Virus record (IMG/VR): IMGVR_UViG_3300036770_006686
Coordinates: 1-39,125 of that record
Length of the DNA: 39,125 nt
Reading direction: 5' to 3' (one strand)
Source of the DNA: a virus
The notes under the pieces are model-generated. The model made no database searches. It had not been told where the DNA came from and saw only the letters and a list, made by a program, of their open reading frames with translations. Made by a program: the position numbers and the translations under genes. Below, in pieces: positions 6,793 to 15,090 of this stretch (its first letter is position 1; each line of letters starts with the position of its first letter).

Positions 6793-8313
6793 ATGAAACT
6801 AATTATCGTAGGAGGCGGAACCGCGGGATGGATCACAGCTTTAATGGCATGTAAAAGATTTCCTGACCTTGATATCACTGTGATAGAATCGAGCGAGATA
6901 GGAATAATAGGTGTGGGAGAGAGTACCACCGGCGAATTTACAAAATTTATTTCCAATTTCTGGCACGACTTTGGCTGCGATCATGACGAGTTTATGAAAG
7001 AAACCGGCGCCACTATTAAATACGGAATCTTACACAAGAATTGGAAAGGTAATAATGATTCTTATTTCGCTCCTATTGATGGGAGCTATACGTCTAATTT
7101 AATCCCTGATGCTTTTTTAGCCCACCTAGTAACTAATAATCTTAAACCCTTATATCCAACGGCAAGTCGCTTGGGGTATCTTTATGAAAATAACAAAATT
7201 AATTATAGTAAAACCAAAAATCAATTCTCGATAAGATCACATGCGATGCACATCGACGGAAATAAAACAAGTGCTTATTTAAAAAAGATTGCTTGTAAGA
7301 ATAAAAACGTAAAAGTTGTAGACGGAAAAGTAGCCGATGTAACATTTAATTCTTTAGGCTTTATACAGAATTTAATTCTTTCGGATAATAGAATTATCGA
7401 AGGAGATTTTTTCATCGACTGTAGCGGTTTTTCTAAAGTTTTAATTAGTAAGTTTAAAACTCCATGGTATTCTTATAGGCAAAACTTACCTTTAAACAGC
7501 GCATTGCCTTTCCAGACAAAATATAAAGACAAAGAATGTCCCGAGCCCTTTACAACTGCATGGGCCCAAGATTCTGGCTGGATGTGGACCACACCATTGG
7601 CCGATAGAAAAGGTAACGGTTATGTATTTTTTGATTTATGTTCGAGTCCGGATCAAGCACAAAAAGAAATAGAAGATAAATTGAATCAAAAAATAGATCC
7701 GATTAAGTTATTGAAATTTGAAGCAGGGCGTTTTAAAAATTCGTGGAATAAAAATTGTTTAGCTATAGGATTTAGTTTTTGTTTTTTAGAACCATTAGAA
7801 GCAACTGCTATTCATTCTATAATAATTCAAGCCTATACTTTTATTTTTGAATACCTTAAAATATCTTTAGTAGAAACAGTAAATGAAGGATCTATAAATT
7901 TTTACAATAAAAGAATCAATCATCTTTACGACGCTTTCCGAGATTTTATTGTGCTTCATTATTTAGGAAAAAGATCAGATACTGTATTTTGGAATTTTTA
8001 TAAAAACGAATGTGTGATTCCGGAGCGTGTTAAACATTTAATTGAAATGTCTTCTTGTAGATTTCCTACTATGTATGATTTTGAAATCTTGAATGGTACT
8101 GTAGGATGGCCTTTGTATTCTTACATATTAACTGGCTTAGATTTGATTCCTAAAAGTGTCGCTAGAGATTCTTTAGAAGTGACGATGCCAACCGGCATTA
8201 ATTTAAAAGATGCTGCTAGAGAAGAATACATAAGAATGCAAGACATGTGGAAAGCCGAATCTCAAGATTTTTATACTTGCGAAGAATTTTATAAAATATT
8301 TTATAGGAAATAA
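6793..8313 (+). CDS. Flavin-dependent tryptophan halogenase-like protein (Hal1)
   Basis: This 506-residue protein has the length and motifs of the PrnA/tryptophan-halogenase family. It has the FAD-binding GGGTAGW at 7-13, GVGEST at 40-45, Lys76 in TGATIKYG (aligned with catalytic Lys79 of PrnA), FFIDCSGF, and EPLEAT with Glu336 aligned with PrnA Glu346. Family members use FADH2, O2 and halide to make HOCl, which is guided to an aromatic substrate. The diagnostic WxWxIP is WMWTTP (263-268), so the isoleucine is replaced by threonine. The residue after the catalytic glutamate is Ala rather than Ser. AAGGA precedes the ATG. It is followed after 2 bases by Hal2, its closest relative here, suggesting tandem duplication. 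The substrate could be free tryptophan, a peptide or something else. Confidence 0.9.
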   Translation: MKLIIVGGGTAGWITALMACKRFPDLDITVIESSEIGIIGVGESTTGEFTKFISNFWHDFGCDHDEFMKETGATIKYGILHKNWKGNNDSYFAPIDGSYTSNLIPDAFLAHLVTNNLKPLYPTASRLGYLYENNKINYSKTKNQFSIRSHAMHIDGNKTSAYLKKIACKNKNVKVVDGKVADVTFNSLGFIQNLILSDNRIIEGDFFIDCSGFSKVLISKFKTPWYSYRQNLPLNSALPFQTKYKDKECPEPFTTAWAQDSGWMWTTPLADRKGNGYVFFDLCSSPDQAQKEIEDKLNQKIDPIKLLKFEAGRFKNSWNKNCLAIGFSFCFLEPLEATAIHSIIIQAYTFIFEYLKISLVETVNEGSINFYNKRINHLYDAFRDFIVLHYLGKRSDTVFWNFYKNECVIPERVKHLIEMSSCRFPTMYDFEILNGTVGWPLYSYILTGLDLIPKSVARDSLEVTMPTGINLKDAAREEYIRMQDMWKAESQDFYTCEEFYKIFYRK

Positions 8314-8315
8314 TA

Positions 8316-9893
8316 ATGAAAATTGTAATAGTGGGCGGCGGAACCGCTGGTTGGGCAACTGCATTGATGGCTGCTAAAAGGCATCCTAACCACGAAATCA
8401 CCGTAATCGAATCGTCTAAAATTGGGGTGATAGGTGTAGGAGAGAGCACCACTGGAAGAATGACTGATGTTTTAAACAATTTTAGATATGATTACGGCTG
8501 CGATCATAATGAATTTATCGCAGAAACCGGCGCCACATTGAAATATGGAATTCAACACAAGGGTTGGACCAAGAACATCGATGATTACTATATTGGCCCT
8601 ATAGATGGTAGCTGGACCAGTGATAAGAGACCCGATGTTTTATTTGCTTATGGGTTAAACAAGCTGACAGACAAAGAGCTAATAAAGGTTTCTCTTTGCG
8701 GTTATTGGACATATCACGGATACAGTAATTTTAACAAAGAAAATAAAGATTTTGTATCATTAGGTGATGCAAGTGGATTTACTTCTTCTTACAGGCATGC
8801 GATGCATGTCGATGCACATTTAGTAGGTCAGTATTTCAAAAAGGTTTGTTTACGAAATGATAACGCTAAACACATTGATACTGAAGTAGTTGATGTTGTA
8901 CTAAATTCGACCAATGGTTTTATCAAAGCGCTAGTGCTGTCATCAGGCGAAATTATTGAGGGCGATTTTTTTATAGACTGTACAGGATTTAAAAAGCTAT
9001 TAATTAATAAACTGGGCGCAAAATGGGTTAGTTATCAAAAATATCTTCCTGTTAATACCGGTCTACCTTTTCAACTGAAATATCAAGAAAACGAAATGCC
9101 CAAACCATATACCACTGCATGGGCTCAAAAATTTGGGTGGATGTGGCAAATACCATTAATGGATCGAATTGGTTGCGGCTATGTTTTTTCAGACGCATTT
9201 ACAACAGTTGATCAAGCTCACAAAGAGATTGAACAAAAACTGGGGCGAGAGATAGAACCTATCAAAGTAATAAAATTTAACACGGGCAGGCAAGAAGAGT
9301 CTTGGATAAAAAATTGTTTAGCCATTGGTTTAAGTTCAGCATTTTTAGAACCATTAGAAGCCACATCTATTCATACAACGATAGTTCAAGCTGATCGTTT
9401 TGTTATGGAGTTTCTAAAGAATACATTGGAGGATACCGTTAACGAGGGATCTATAAACTTATTCAACAATCGAACCGCTCAAATTTTCGACGACACAAGA
9501 GATTTTATCGTTTTACATTACATGGGAGATCGAGACGATAGTGAATTTTGGAGATTTATAGGTACAGGAGTTACTCAAACTGATTTTGTTAAGAATATTC
9601 TATCAATGTCAAAGTCTAGATTGCCGACTGCGAATGACTTTCCATCGTATGCAGGATCTGCAGGTTGGCCATTGTACAGCTATGTATTAGCGGGAATTAA
9701 AAAACTCGATAAAGAAAAAGTAATCAACGAACTTAATTTTGAAGTTCACTCAAATCAAATTAAAAATTTAACAGTCGAGGCATTTCATGACTTACAATAT
9801 AAATGGCATAAAGATATGAAAAACAATATGACCTATGACGAATTTATAAATTATTTTAGAGAATTGAGAAGAGTAAATGGCATATCTAATTAA
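8316..9893 (+). CDS. Flavin-dependent tryptophan halogenase-like protein (Hal2)
   Basis: This 525-residue protein carries the complete halogenase signature set: GGGTAGW at the N terminus, GVGESTTG, Lys76 in TGATLKYG, FFIDCTGF, canonical WMWQIP at 275-280, and EPLEAT with Glu348. It is clearly paralogous to Hal1; both share long stretches such as the CDHxEF and KETGAT/AETGAT regions, TTAWAQ, and IHxTIxQA. It is the copy of that pair with the standard WxWxIP, so it is the better candidate for an active halogenase. AGGAAATA precedes the ATG, which lies 2 bases after the Hal1 stop. Its 3-prime end overlaps Ox E by 17 bases. No flavin reductase gene is adjacent, so reduced flavin must come from elsewhere. 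Confidence 0.92.
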   Translation: MKIVIVGGGTAGWATALMAAKRHPNHEITVIESSKIGVIGVGESTTGRMTDVLNNFRYDYGCDHNEFIAETGATLKYGIQHKGWTKNIDDYYIGPIDGSWTSDKRPDVLFAYGLNKLTDKELIKVSLCGYWTYHGYSNFNKENKDFVSLGDASGFTSSYRHAMHVDAHLVGQYFKKVCLRNDNAKHIDTEVVDVVLNSTNGFIKALVLSSGEIIEGDFFIDCTGFKKLLINKLGAKWVSYQKYLPVNTGLPFQLKYQENEMPKPYTTAWAQKFGWMWQIPLMDRIGCGYVFSDAFTTVDQAHKEIEQKLGREIEPIKVIKFNTGRQEESWIKNCLAIGLSSAFLEPLEATSIHTTIVQADRFVMEFLKNTLEDTVNEGSINLFNNRTAQIFDDTRDFIVLHYMGDRDDSEFWRFIGTGVTQTDFVKNILSMSKSRLPTANDFPSYAGSAGWPLYSYVLAGIKKLDKEKVINELNFEVHSNQIKNLTVEAFHDLQYKWHKDMKNNMTYDEFINYFRELRRVNGISN

Positions 9894-10521
9894 AAACGTC
9901 GGGGAAGAAATTTTAGAAATTTCGAATGTTATTCCCGAAAGCTATCAAGAAAATATAATTTCTAAAATACAAGGCATTAATCATTTTCCATGGTTTTCTC
10001 TGCATAAAATCGGGCACCCTGATTTTTTTTCTAAAGGTGAATCGGTTCCCTACACAGATACTAACATTACTGACGAAGTTGGGTTTTTTCATATGGTATT
10101 TGACGGAAAAAATTTCTCTCCGTTCTTTGATTTCTTTTACCCTATCCTAACATTTTTAGAAGAAAAAGTTTCTATAAAGGTAAAAAATTTGTTAAGAATA
10201 CGTATTCGATACACACATCCTTGCAGCAATCATTCATTATCTAAGTATGCACCACCACATGTTGATTATCCTTCGTCCAATCCGTATTATACTTTAATAT
10301 ACTATGTTGAAGACAGCGACGGGGATACGATTTTATTTGATAAATTTTACGATGAAACACAAGAATACAATCCTCTAGAGGATTATAAATTTAAAGAACT
10401 ATACAGATTTACTCCTAAGCAAGGTTCCGCTATATTTTTTAATGGCCATAGATATCACTCCGGAAATTATCCGGTCAACTATTCTAGTAGGATAGTAATT
10501 AATTTTGATTTCGAAATATGA
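9877..10521 (+). CDS. 2-oxoglutarate/Fe(II) oxygenase-like protein (Ox E)
   Basis: This 214-residue protein belongs to the same small oxygenase group as Ox D and Ox J. The core shows the HxD pair in APPHVDYP (His128, Asp130), IYYVEDSDGDTILFD, RFTPKQGSAIFFNG, the distal His194 in HRYHSGNYP, and Arg205 in SSRIVINF. All iron and co-substrate positions look intact. The GAGAAGAG ribosome-binding site lies inside the end of Hal2, which it overlaps by 17 bases, and its own stop overlaps the Ox F start as ATGA. This places it in one tight Ox D-Hal1-Hal2-Ox E-Ox F transcript. The role is probably hydroxylation; the substrate is unknown. Confidence 0.88.
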   Translation: MAYLIKNVGEEILEISNVIPESYQENIISKIQGINHFPWFSLHKIGHPDFFSKGESVPYTDTNITDEVGFFHMVFDGKNFSPFFDFFYPILTFLEEKVSIKVKNLLRIRIRYTHPCSNHSLSKYAPPHVDYPSSNPYYTLIYYVEDSDGDTILFDKFYDETQEYNPLEDYKFKELYRFTPKQGSAIFFNGHRYHSGNYPVNYSSRIVINFDFEI

Positions 10522-11174
10522 ATCACTCATTTGAAAATTATGTTATAGTAAGAGAAAACTATTTCAACGACCCTGACCTAATCGTGGATCTATCTAAAAC
10601 ACAGGCATATAAGAGAGGAACGATATACCCTGGCATGCGGACTGGAAATTTACTCGAAAGTCAGGATTTTGAAACAAGGACATTCGCCAGGCACTTTGCA
10701 GAACGATTAAGTTTTGATGTTTTTCCTACTATAAGTAATTTTACGATTTCTGTATATTTTCATCAAAATGAAGTTTACGAAAACGAAATTCTTAACAAAG
10801 GATGGATTCACAATGATGATTCTTTATTAGCCGGTTTGGTATATTTAAATAAGGACGAAGAAGATTTTTGCACAGGAACATCTTTTTTTAATGAAATTGG
10901 AAAAGAGAATCCTGAAGATGAAAAAGCAAGAAAAGAATTTAATTTAAATTTAGAAGTATCAAATCAGTACATACTGAGTCTAAAAAATAATTGGAACCAG
11001 TTTACAGAAACCGTAAAAGTTGGAAATAAGTATAATCGATTATTGGCATATGATGCTAAAATGTTTCATAGACCAAATAATTATAAATTAAAATCAAATA
11101 ATCCTAGATTGACTCTACTATTTTTTATTTCTAAATTTGATTATATAAAACACGAATGGTCAAACAAATATTAA
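10518..11174 (+). CDS. DUF6445-like Fe(II) oxygenase-type protein (Ox F)
   Basis: This 218-residue protein is of a different subtype from its neighbours. It resembles the uncharacterised DUF6445 group in having a His-x-Asp site in GWIHNDDSLLAGLVYLN (His98, Asp100), a GTSFF strand, a variable helical insertion at about 125-160, then KYNRLLAYDAKMFHRPNNY with a possible distal His184, and NPRLTLLFFI with Arg197. The order matches a 2-oxoglutarate/Fe(II) oxygenase core, so I count it as a probable member. The family name is from memory and the activity is inferred. It closes the plus-strand run. Its stop overlaps the convergent Ox G stop in the palindrome TTAA, leaving no room for a terminator. 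Confidence 0.7.
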   Translation: MNHSFENYVIVRENYFNDPDLIVDLSKTQAYKRGTIYPGMRTGNLLESQDFETRTFARHFAERLSFDVFPTISNFTISVYFHQNEVYENEILNKGWIHNDDSLLAGLVYLNKDEEDFCTGTSFFNEIGKENPEDEKARKEFNLNLEVSNQYILSLKNNWNQFTETVKVGNKYNRLLAYDAKMFHRPNNYKLKSNNPRLTLLFFISKFDYIKHEWSNKY

Positions 11175-11782
11175 AAATTAAATGATATAGATATTCGTTC
11201 ATCTTTATGTTCTTGAGTGTTATTTTGCTCAACATAATGCGATAAATGCCCGGGAAACAAGAGTAATAATCCAGGAAAGGGATATATCCAATGTTCAGTA
11301 TTGACTTCCGGATTATCGATTTTTAAATGATTATTTGCAAATTCTTTTTGGATATGATGCATTCTATCATATTCGTTAACTGATCTTACAAATACAATAC
11401 GACCACTATCTGTCGGTACCTGAAGATAAAAAACTCCGGAAAGAAACGCACCGGCGTGAATATGTTCTCTGTTAAAAGTGTTTTTGGGATTAATGTTATA
11501 CCAATAACTCACATTATTCATATTACAAGGTATATTCCATAATTTTCCAACTTCTTTGGCTGCTGGTTTGATAAAATTTTCAAATAAGATTCTTACGAAT
11601 CTATTATCGTAGATTTTGAAGTCTACAGTTTGAAAACCACCGACATTACTTTTTTGTACTCTTGTATTAGAGTATATGTTTCTTATATTTTCAACCTCTT
11701 TCAATAAATCGTCTTGGTGCGGCCATTCGATATAAGTAGTAATGCAAGAAGTTTTAAATAGTATTGTTTCTTGTAATTGCAT
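11171..11782 (-). CDS. Putative 2OG-Fe(II) oxygenase, 2OG-FeII_Oxy_5 type (Ox G)
   Basis: This is a 203-residue protein starting at the ATG complementary to 11780-11782. The frame stays open to 12019, but that extension is the antisense of the Hal3 FAD-binding region and reads as low-complexity sequence, so it is not included. The core matches the TIGR02466/Pfam 2OG-FeII_Oxy_5 pattern: REHIHAGAFLSGVFYLQVP with an HxH pair (His107, His109), FPGHLSHYVE with His182, and DERISISFNF with Arg196. HxH in place of HxD is shared with Ox H and Ox I. The start is only 16 bases from the divergent Hal3 start. No Shine-Dalgarno is seen; a TTAAATA lies 5 bases upstream of the ATG. Confidence 0.82.
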   Translation of the reverse strand: MQLQETILFKTSCITTYIEWPHQDDLLKEVENIRNIYSNTRVQKSNVGGFQTVDFKIYDNRFVRILFENFIKPAAKEVGKLWNIPCNMNNVSYWYNINPKNTFNREHIHAGAFLSGVFYLQVPTDSGRIVFVRSVNEYDRMHHIQKEFANNHLKIDNPEVNTEHWIYPFPGLLLLFPGHLSHYVEQNNTQEHKDERISISFNF

Positions 11783-11798
11783 AGGTATATTTAATTCG

Positions 11799-13262
11799 AT
11801 GAATAAAATGGATAAAATTATTGTAGCAGGCAGCGGAACAGCTGGGTTTGTAACGGCACTTATTTTAAAAACAAGATTTCCTCGGTCTGAAATTTCTATC
11901 GTAAGATCTAAAAAAATCGGAATAATCGGTGTCGGTGAAGGATCGACTGAGCATTGGAACGAATTTATGCAATATATCGGGGTACCATTTACATCTGTAA
12001 TAAAATATTGCGATGCCACGTTTAAGTGTGGTATAATGTTTAAAAATTGGAGTGATTTAGACTACATGCATAGTATCGGTCCGGAAAACGAAATTAAAAA
12101 CGGACAGTATCCTATGATTTATGGAAAGCATATCGCAGAAGGAGTGTCAAACAAGTATATGAATCCCAGTTTATCCTGGGAAAGCAAAGTCTATTCTTTG
12201 CATTTAGATCCGAAAGAAGCACCTCCATATAATCAATATCATTTCAATACCCATAAATTAAATGATTTTTTAACTAAAATTTGTGAACTGAAGAATATAG
12301 ATATTTTTGATGACGAAATTGTAGATGTTATTTTAAATGAGCAAGGCGAAATAAAGTGTCTTAAATCTATTGATAAAGAGTATCATGCAGATTTTTTCAT
12401 CGATAGTACAGGTTTTAATAGATTGCTGATTTCTAAATTAGGTGGAAAATGGCAATCTTATAACAAATACCTAAAAATGAAATCAGCAATAGTATTTCCT
12501 CAGCCTTCTACAGATATTTTAAACATGTATACAACAGCCACAGCAATGGATTATGGTTGGATGTTTAACATTCCTGTGTGGGATCGTAGCGGCAACGGTT
12601 ATATTTTTGACAGCGATCACATCACAGCAGATCAAGCCCAACAAGAAGTAGAAAATTTATTAGGAAAAAAAATCGAAATAGGAAAACAAATTAATTTCGA
12701 TCCGGGTGCCTTAGACAAAGTATGGATAAAAAATTGTTGCGCAGTAGGTCTAGCTGCAAGTTTTGTAGAACCTCTAGAAGCATCATCTATCGGTACGAGC
12801 ATACAGCAAGCATTTTTATTGATGCACCGACTTCCTAATTACGATGAAAAAACTATAGAAAAATATAACAGAGCAGTAGAAAATATATTAACTAATATTA
12901 GAGATTTTGTATTTTTACATTACATAACCAAAAAAGATCATAATCAATTTTGGAAAGAAGTTAAAAATATTAGATGGCCAGAATTTTTAGAAGAAAATAT
13001 TCCTAGATGGAGGCATAACTTGCCTATAGCCGACGATTTTTCTCTCGATACCGATTATGTCTTGTTTAGGGACTCCCATTATTTGCAAATTCTTCACGGG
13101 CTTAGATTTTTTAATCGAGAAAGCATTAGAGAAGAATATTCGGTACAACATGAAGCCAATAAAAAGAGAGCCGAAGATTTTATACGAACTACCAGGACAC
13201 AAGAAAAAATTGAACAATCTGTCGACCATAGAGAGTTTATAGGTCGAATAAGAAATCTCTAA
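11799..13262 (+). CDS. Flavin-dependent tryptophan halogenase-like protein (Hal3)
   Basis: This is a 487-residue protein from the ATG at 11799 (MNKMDKIIV); the ATG at 11808 also fits. An upstream ATG at 11742 would run through the divergent Ox G start and adds no family sequence. Halogenase motifs are the FAD-binding AGSGTAGF, GVGEGSTEHW, Lys76 in CDATFKCG, FFIDSTGF and VEPLEASS with Glu327. It departs from the consensus in several places: the dinucleotide motif has Ser and ends in Phe rather than Trp, and WxWxIP is WMFNIP (254-259), so the second tryptophan is phenylalanine. It stands alone between two minus-strand groups: divergent from Ox G with 16 bases between, convergent with Ox H with a 4-base overlap. 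The substrate is unknown. Confidence 0.88.
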   Translation: MNKMDKIIVAGSGTAGFVTALILKTRFPRSEISIVRSKKIGIIGVGEGSTEHWNEFMQYIGVPFTSVIKYCDATFKCGIMFKNWSDLDYMHSIGPENEIKNGQYPMIYGKHIAEGVSNKYMNPSLSWESKVYSLHLDPKEAPPYNQYHFNTHKLNDFLTKICELKNIDIFDDEIVDVILNEQGEIKCLKSIDKEYHADFFIDSTGFNRLLISKLGGKWQSYNKYLKMKSAIVFPQPSTDILNMYTTATAMDYGWMFNIPVWDRSGNGYIFDSDHITADQAQQEVENLLGKKIEIGKQINFDPGALDKVWIKNCCAVGLAASFVEPLEASSIGTSIQQAFLLMHRLPNYDEKTIEKYNRAVENILTNIRDFVFLHYITKKDHNQFWKEVKNIRWPEFLEENIPRWRHNLPIADDFSLDTDYVLFRDSHYLQILHGLRFFNRESIREEYSVQHEANKKRAEDFIRTTRTQEKIEQSVDHREFIGRIRNL

Positions 13263-13855
13263 TTGTAATTAATAGCTACAGAAATTCTAGGATCCTCGTT
13301 GGATCCTGCTTCTACCATGTGTCTAAGATAAGATCGAAAAATTAAAAGTTTACCTTCAACTGCTTCGTACTTGATCCTAGTAAAACTTAGATTATTCTTA
13401 GGCTTAATATTTTTTAAAGGATACATGTCTGGTTCTTTAGGATCTTCAAATACTATAGAACCGGATCCCTGCGGTGCAGAAATATAGTACACTGCACTTA
13501 TGATACTATCATTATGTGTATGAAATTCCTGAAATTGATTTTTTTCTGCAATATTAAGCCATGATCCTCTGATTTTATACTGTGCGGTAGAATTGTGTGC
13601 TTTTGAATATTCGTGAACATGCATATCGATAATGTTCAATAACGGTTTAAATTTTAGATCTCTTGTGAGATCTAAAGTTCCGTGAGTATTATAAGTTCCT
13701 CCGTACCAATCATCACCACCGTTAGGAACTTTATTTTGTAAAGTTAAACAATATTCTTTTAAATTTTGATTTTCGGTATGATCAAGTAAATTATCAACAG
13801 TATATATAGATACCGGAAACCATAGTTCAATTTTTGCTAATTGGCTCATACTCAT
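13259..13855 (-). CDS. Putative 2OG-Fe(II) oxygenase, 2OG-FeII_Oxy_5 type (Ox H)
   Basis: This 198-residue protein is of the TIGR02466/2OG-FeII_Oxy_5 type. LWFPVSIYTVDNL is the typical start of the family. The core has SWLNIAEKNQFQEFHTHND with His112 and His114, SAVYYISAPQGSGSIVFEDP, LLIFRSYLRHMVE with His179, and DPRISVAINYN with Arg190. The conserved strands and the three histidines suggest a functional iron site. It is the last gene of the minus-strand run Ox J-Ox I-Ox H and overlaps Ox I by 29 bases. Its TAG stop is shared in a CTAA with the convergent Hal3 TAA. Substrate unknown; many relatives in marine phages are likewise uncharacterised. Confidence 0.85.
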   Translation of the reverse strand: MSMSQLAKIELWFPVSIYTVDNLLDHTENQNLKEYCLTLQNKVPNGGDDWYGGTYNTHGTLDLTRDLKFKPLLNIIDMHVHEYSKAHNSTAQYKIRGSWLNIAEKNQFQEFHTHNDSIISAVYYISAPQGSGSIVFEDPKEPDMYPLKNIKPKNNLSFTRIKYEAVEGKLLIFRSYLRHMVEAGSNEDPRISVAINYN

Positions 13856-14444
13856 CTGCCCATATATTAAAAGATATTGCGATCCTGTCTTCGCTAGAAC
13901 GATTAAATTCTACTGAATGCTCCAACCATGGTTCAAACATTATCATTTCTCCCTCTTTAGGTGTATATTCGACGTAATGATAGTTATATTCATTGTTGGT
14001 TTTTCTTAATCTTTGAAAAAATGTATTCGTTACTCTTCGTGTACTAACAGGATTATAAAATCTGAGATTACCGCTATTTTCAGGTACCTTTATGTAAAAC
14101 ACTCCGCTTAATATTGCACCAAAATGATCGTGCTTGATAAAAAAAGAGTTAGGTGGATACAATTGCAACCAAGAAGTAATTTCTATAAAACATTTGGGGT
14201 CGTAACCTAATAAATTAAAAAATTCTCGTGTTCTTTGAGATATTTCCTTAGATACTAGATCTGCATTCAAAGATCCTAAAAAGTTTTGATTGTCATAAAA
14301 TGTGGTTTTTAATTCTCCCATTGGCAAATCAGGGATCTCGGTTTTTTGAATATATGTTTCGACTTTGTTTTTTATATCGTTAAATGATTCATCAGATAGT
14401 GTTGTAGTGTAAACAGGGATGGGAAAAATATGATCTAATTTCAT
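13827..14444 (-). CDS. Putative 2OG-Fe(II) oxygenase, 2OG-FeII_Oxy_5 type (Ox I)
   Basis: This 205-residue paralogue of Ox G and Ox H begins with the family-typical HIFPIPVYTTTLSDE. The metal site is in FFIKHDHFGAILSGVFYI (His105, Asp106, His107), with WLEHSVEF (His176) and DRIAISFNIWAD (Arg187). The central LRFYNP and MIMFEPW strands complete the jelly-roll. It starts in an ATGA overlap with Ox J upstream and overlaps Ox H by 29 bases at its end, so the three oxygenases form one coupled unit. The C-terminal extension after the last strand (EYEPISKN) lies in the overlap. Function is inferred from the fold only. Confidence 0.85.
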   Translation of the reverse strand: MKLDHIFPIPVYTTTLSDESFNDIKNKVETYIQKTEIPDLPMGELKTTFYDNQNFLGSLNADLVSKEISQRTREFFNLLGYDPKCFIEITSWLQLYPPNSFFIKHDHFGAILSGVFYIKVPENSGNLRFYNPVSTRRVTNTFFQRLRKTNNEYNYHYVEYTPKEGEMIMFEPWLEHSVEFNRSSEDRIAISFNIWADEYEPISKN

Positions 14445-15037
14445 GACTGAAACAAATTTAAATTAAAAACAATTCTACGATTATTAACTATCGGATTACT
14501 TGCTGTATGATATTGCAAACCGTCGATCCAAACTAATCTATTAGCCTTGGGAGTTACTTGATTTTCTATTGTAAAATCTTTTTGAGCTATGCCTGTTTTT
14601 ATACCGGTCATGGTGTAGTACTGATCGAAAATTCTAGTATCGCCATCGGAATCATTGATATAATATATCATAGTGTGATGTGGAAAATAGTAATCTATGT
14701 GAGGTAAATTGTAATTGATATCTTTGAACCCTATTTTTGGTACTTTCATACTGAATCTAGCTCGAAGAATATCCGATTCCGAAAATCCAAACTCCGTTTC
14801 AATTTTTTTAAAAAATGCCGACATAGTTTCGTATGTAAAACTTCTAACATTCCATTCTCTATCGAAAAGTATATGATTAAATCCGGGCGTTTCTATAGCC
14901 AATGTATCTTCAATATTATTATCTTCAGGGTTTAAAGAAGCATGTTCTATATAGAACCAAGGAAAATCTTTAGACATAACTATGCGTTGAAGTTCTAAAA
15001 AGTCCTTTTGGTTTAAAAAGTTATCTATTACTTTCAT
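14441..15037 (-). CDS. 2-oxoglutarate/Fe(II) oxygenase-like protein (Ox J)
   Basis: This 198-residue protein is of the Ox D/Ox E type. DFPWFYIEHA near residue 30 matches the HQFPWYY region of Ox D. NLPHIDYYFPHHTMIYYINDSDGDTRIFD carries His113-x-Asp115, LVWIDGLQYHTASNP carries the distal His177, and NNRRIVFNLNLF carries Arg187/Arg188. All key residues are present. It leads the minus-strand oxygenase run (J, I, H). A CATAAATA box lies only 7 bases upstream of the ATG and no ribosome-binding site is present, so its message could be nearly leaderless. It is divergent from Hal4, with 53 bases between the starts. Confidence 0.87.
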   Translation of the reverse strand: MKVIDNFLNQKDFLELQRIVMSKDFPWFYIEHASLNPEDNNIEDTLAIETPGFNHILFDREWNVRSFTYETMSAFFKKIETEFGFSESDILRARFSMKVPKIGFKDINYNLPHIDYYFPHHTMIYYINDSDGDTRIFDQYYTMTGIKTGIAQKDFTIENQVTPKANRLVWIDGLQYHTASNPIVNNRRIVFNLNLFQS

Positions 15038-15044
15038 GGCGAAT

Positions 15045-15052
15045 TATTTATG
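15045..15052 (-). promoter_or_regulatory. Late promoter-like box (CATAAATA) before Ox J
   Basis: The minus strand reads CATAAATA, one mismatch from the T4 late consensus TATAAATA, in the 53-base gap between Ox J and Hal4. It lies 7 bases from the Ox J ATG. If T4-like spacing applies, transcription would begin at or next to the start codon. No box of equal quality is seen for Hal4 on the other strand. Confidence 0.45.
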
Positions 15053-15090
15053 AAATTTTATAAGCGATTTAAAAAAAAATAAGTATAGAT

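Noticed and set aside
6774-8479. Minus-strand open frames opposite the starts of Hal1 and Hal2 (6774-6956 and 8216-8479)
   Set aside because: They are mirror images of the GGGTAGW and GVGEST codons, giving the same VVLSPTPI and PAVPPPTI strings each time; no ribosome-binding sites or own families.
11783-12019. N-terminal extension of the Ox G frame to 12019
   Set aside because: This part is antisense to the Hal3 FAD-binding and GVGEG region and gives a low-complexity sequence (PTPIIPIFLD, NPAVPLPATI) seen opposite every halogenase start. The family match begins only after the ATG at 11782.
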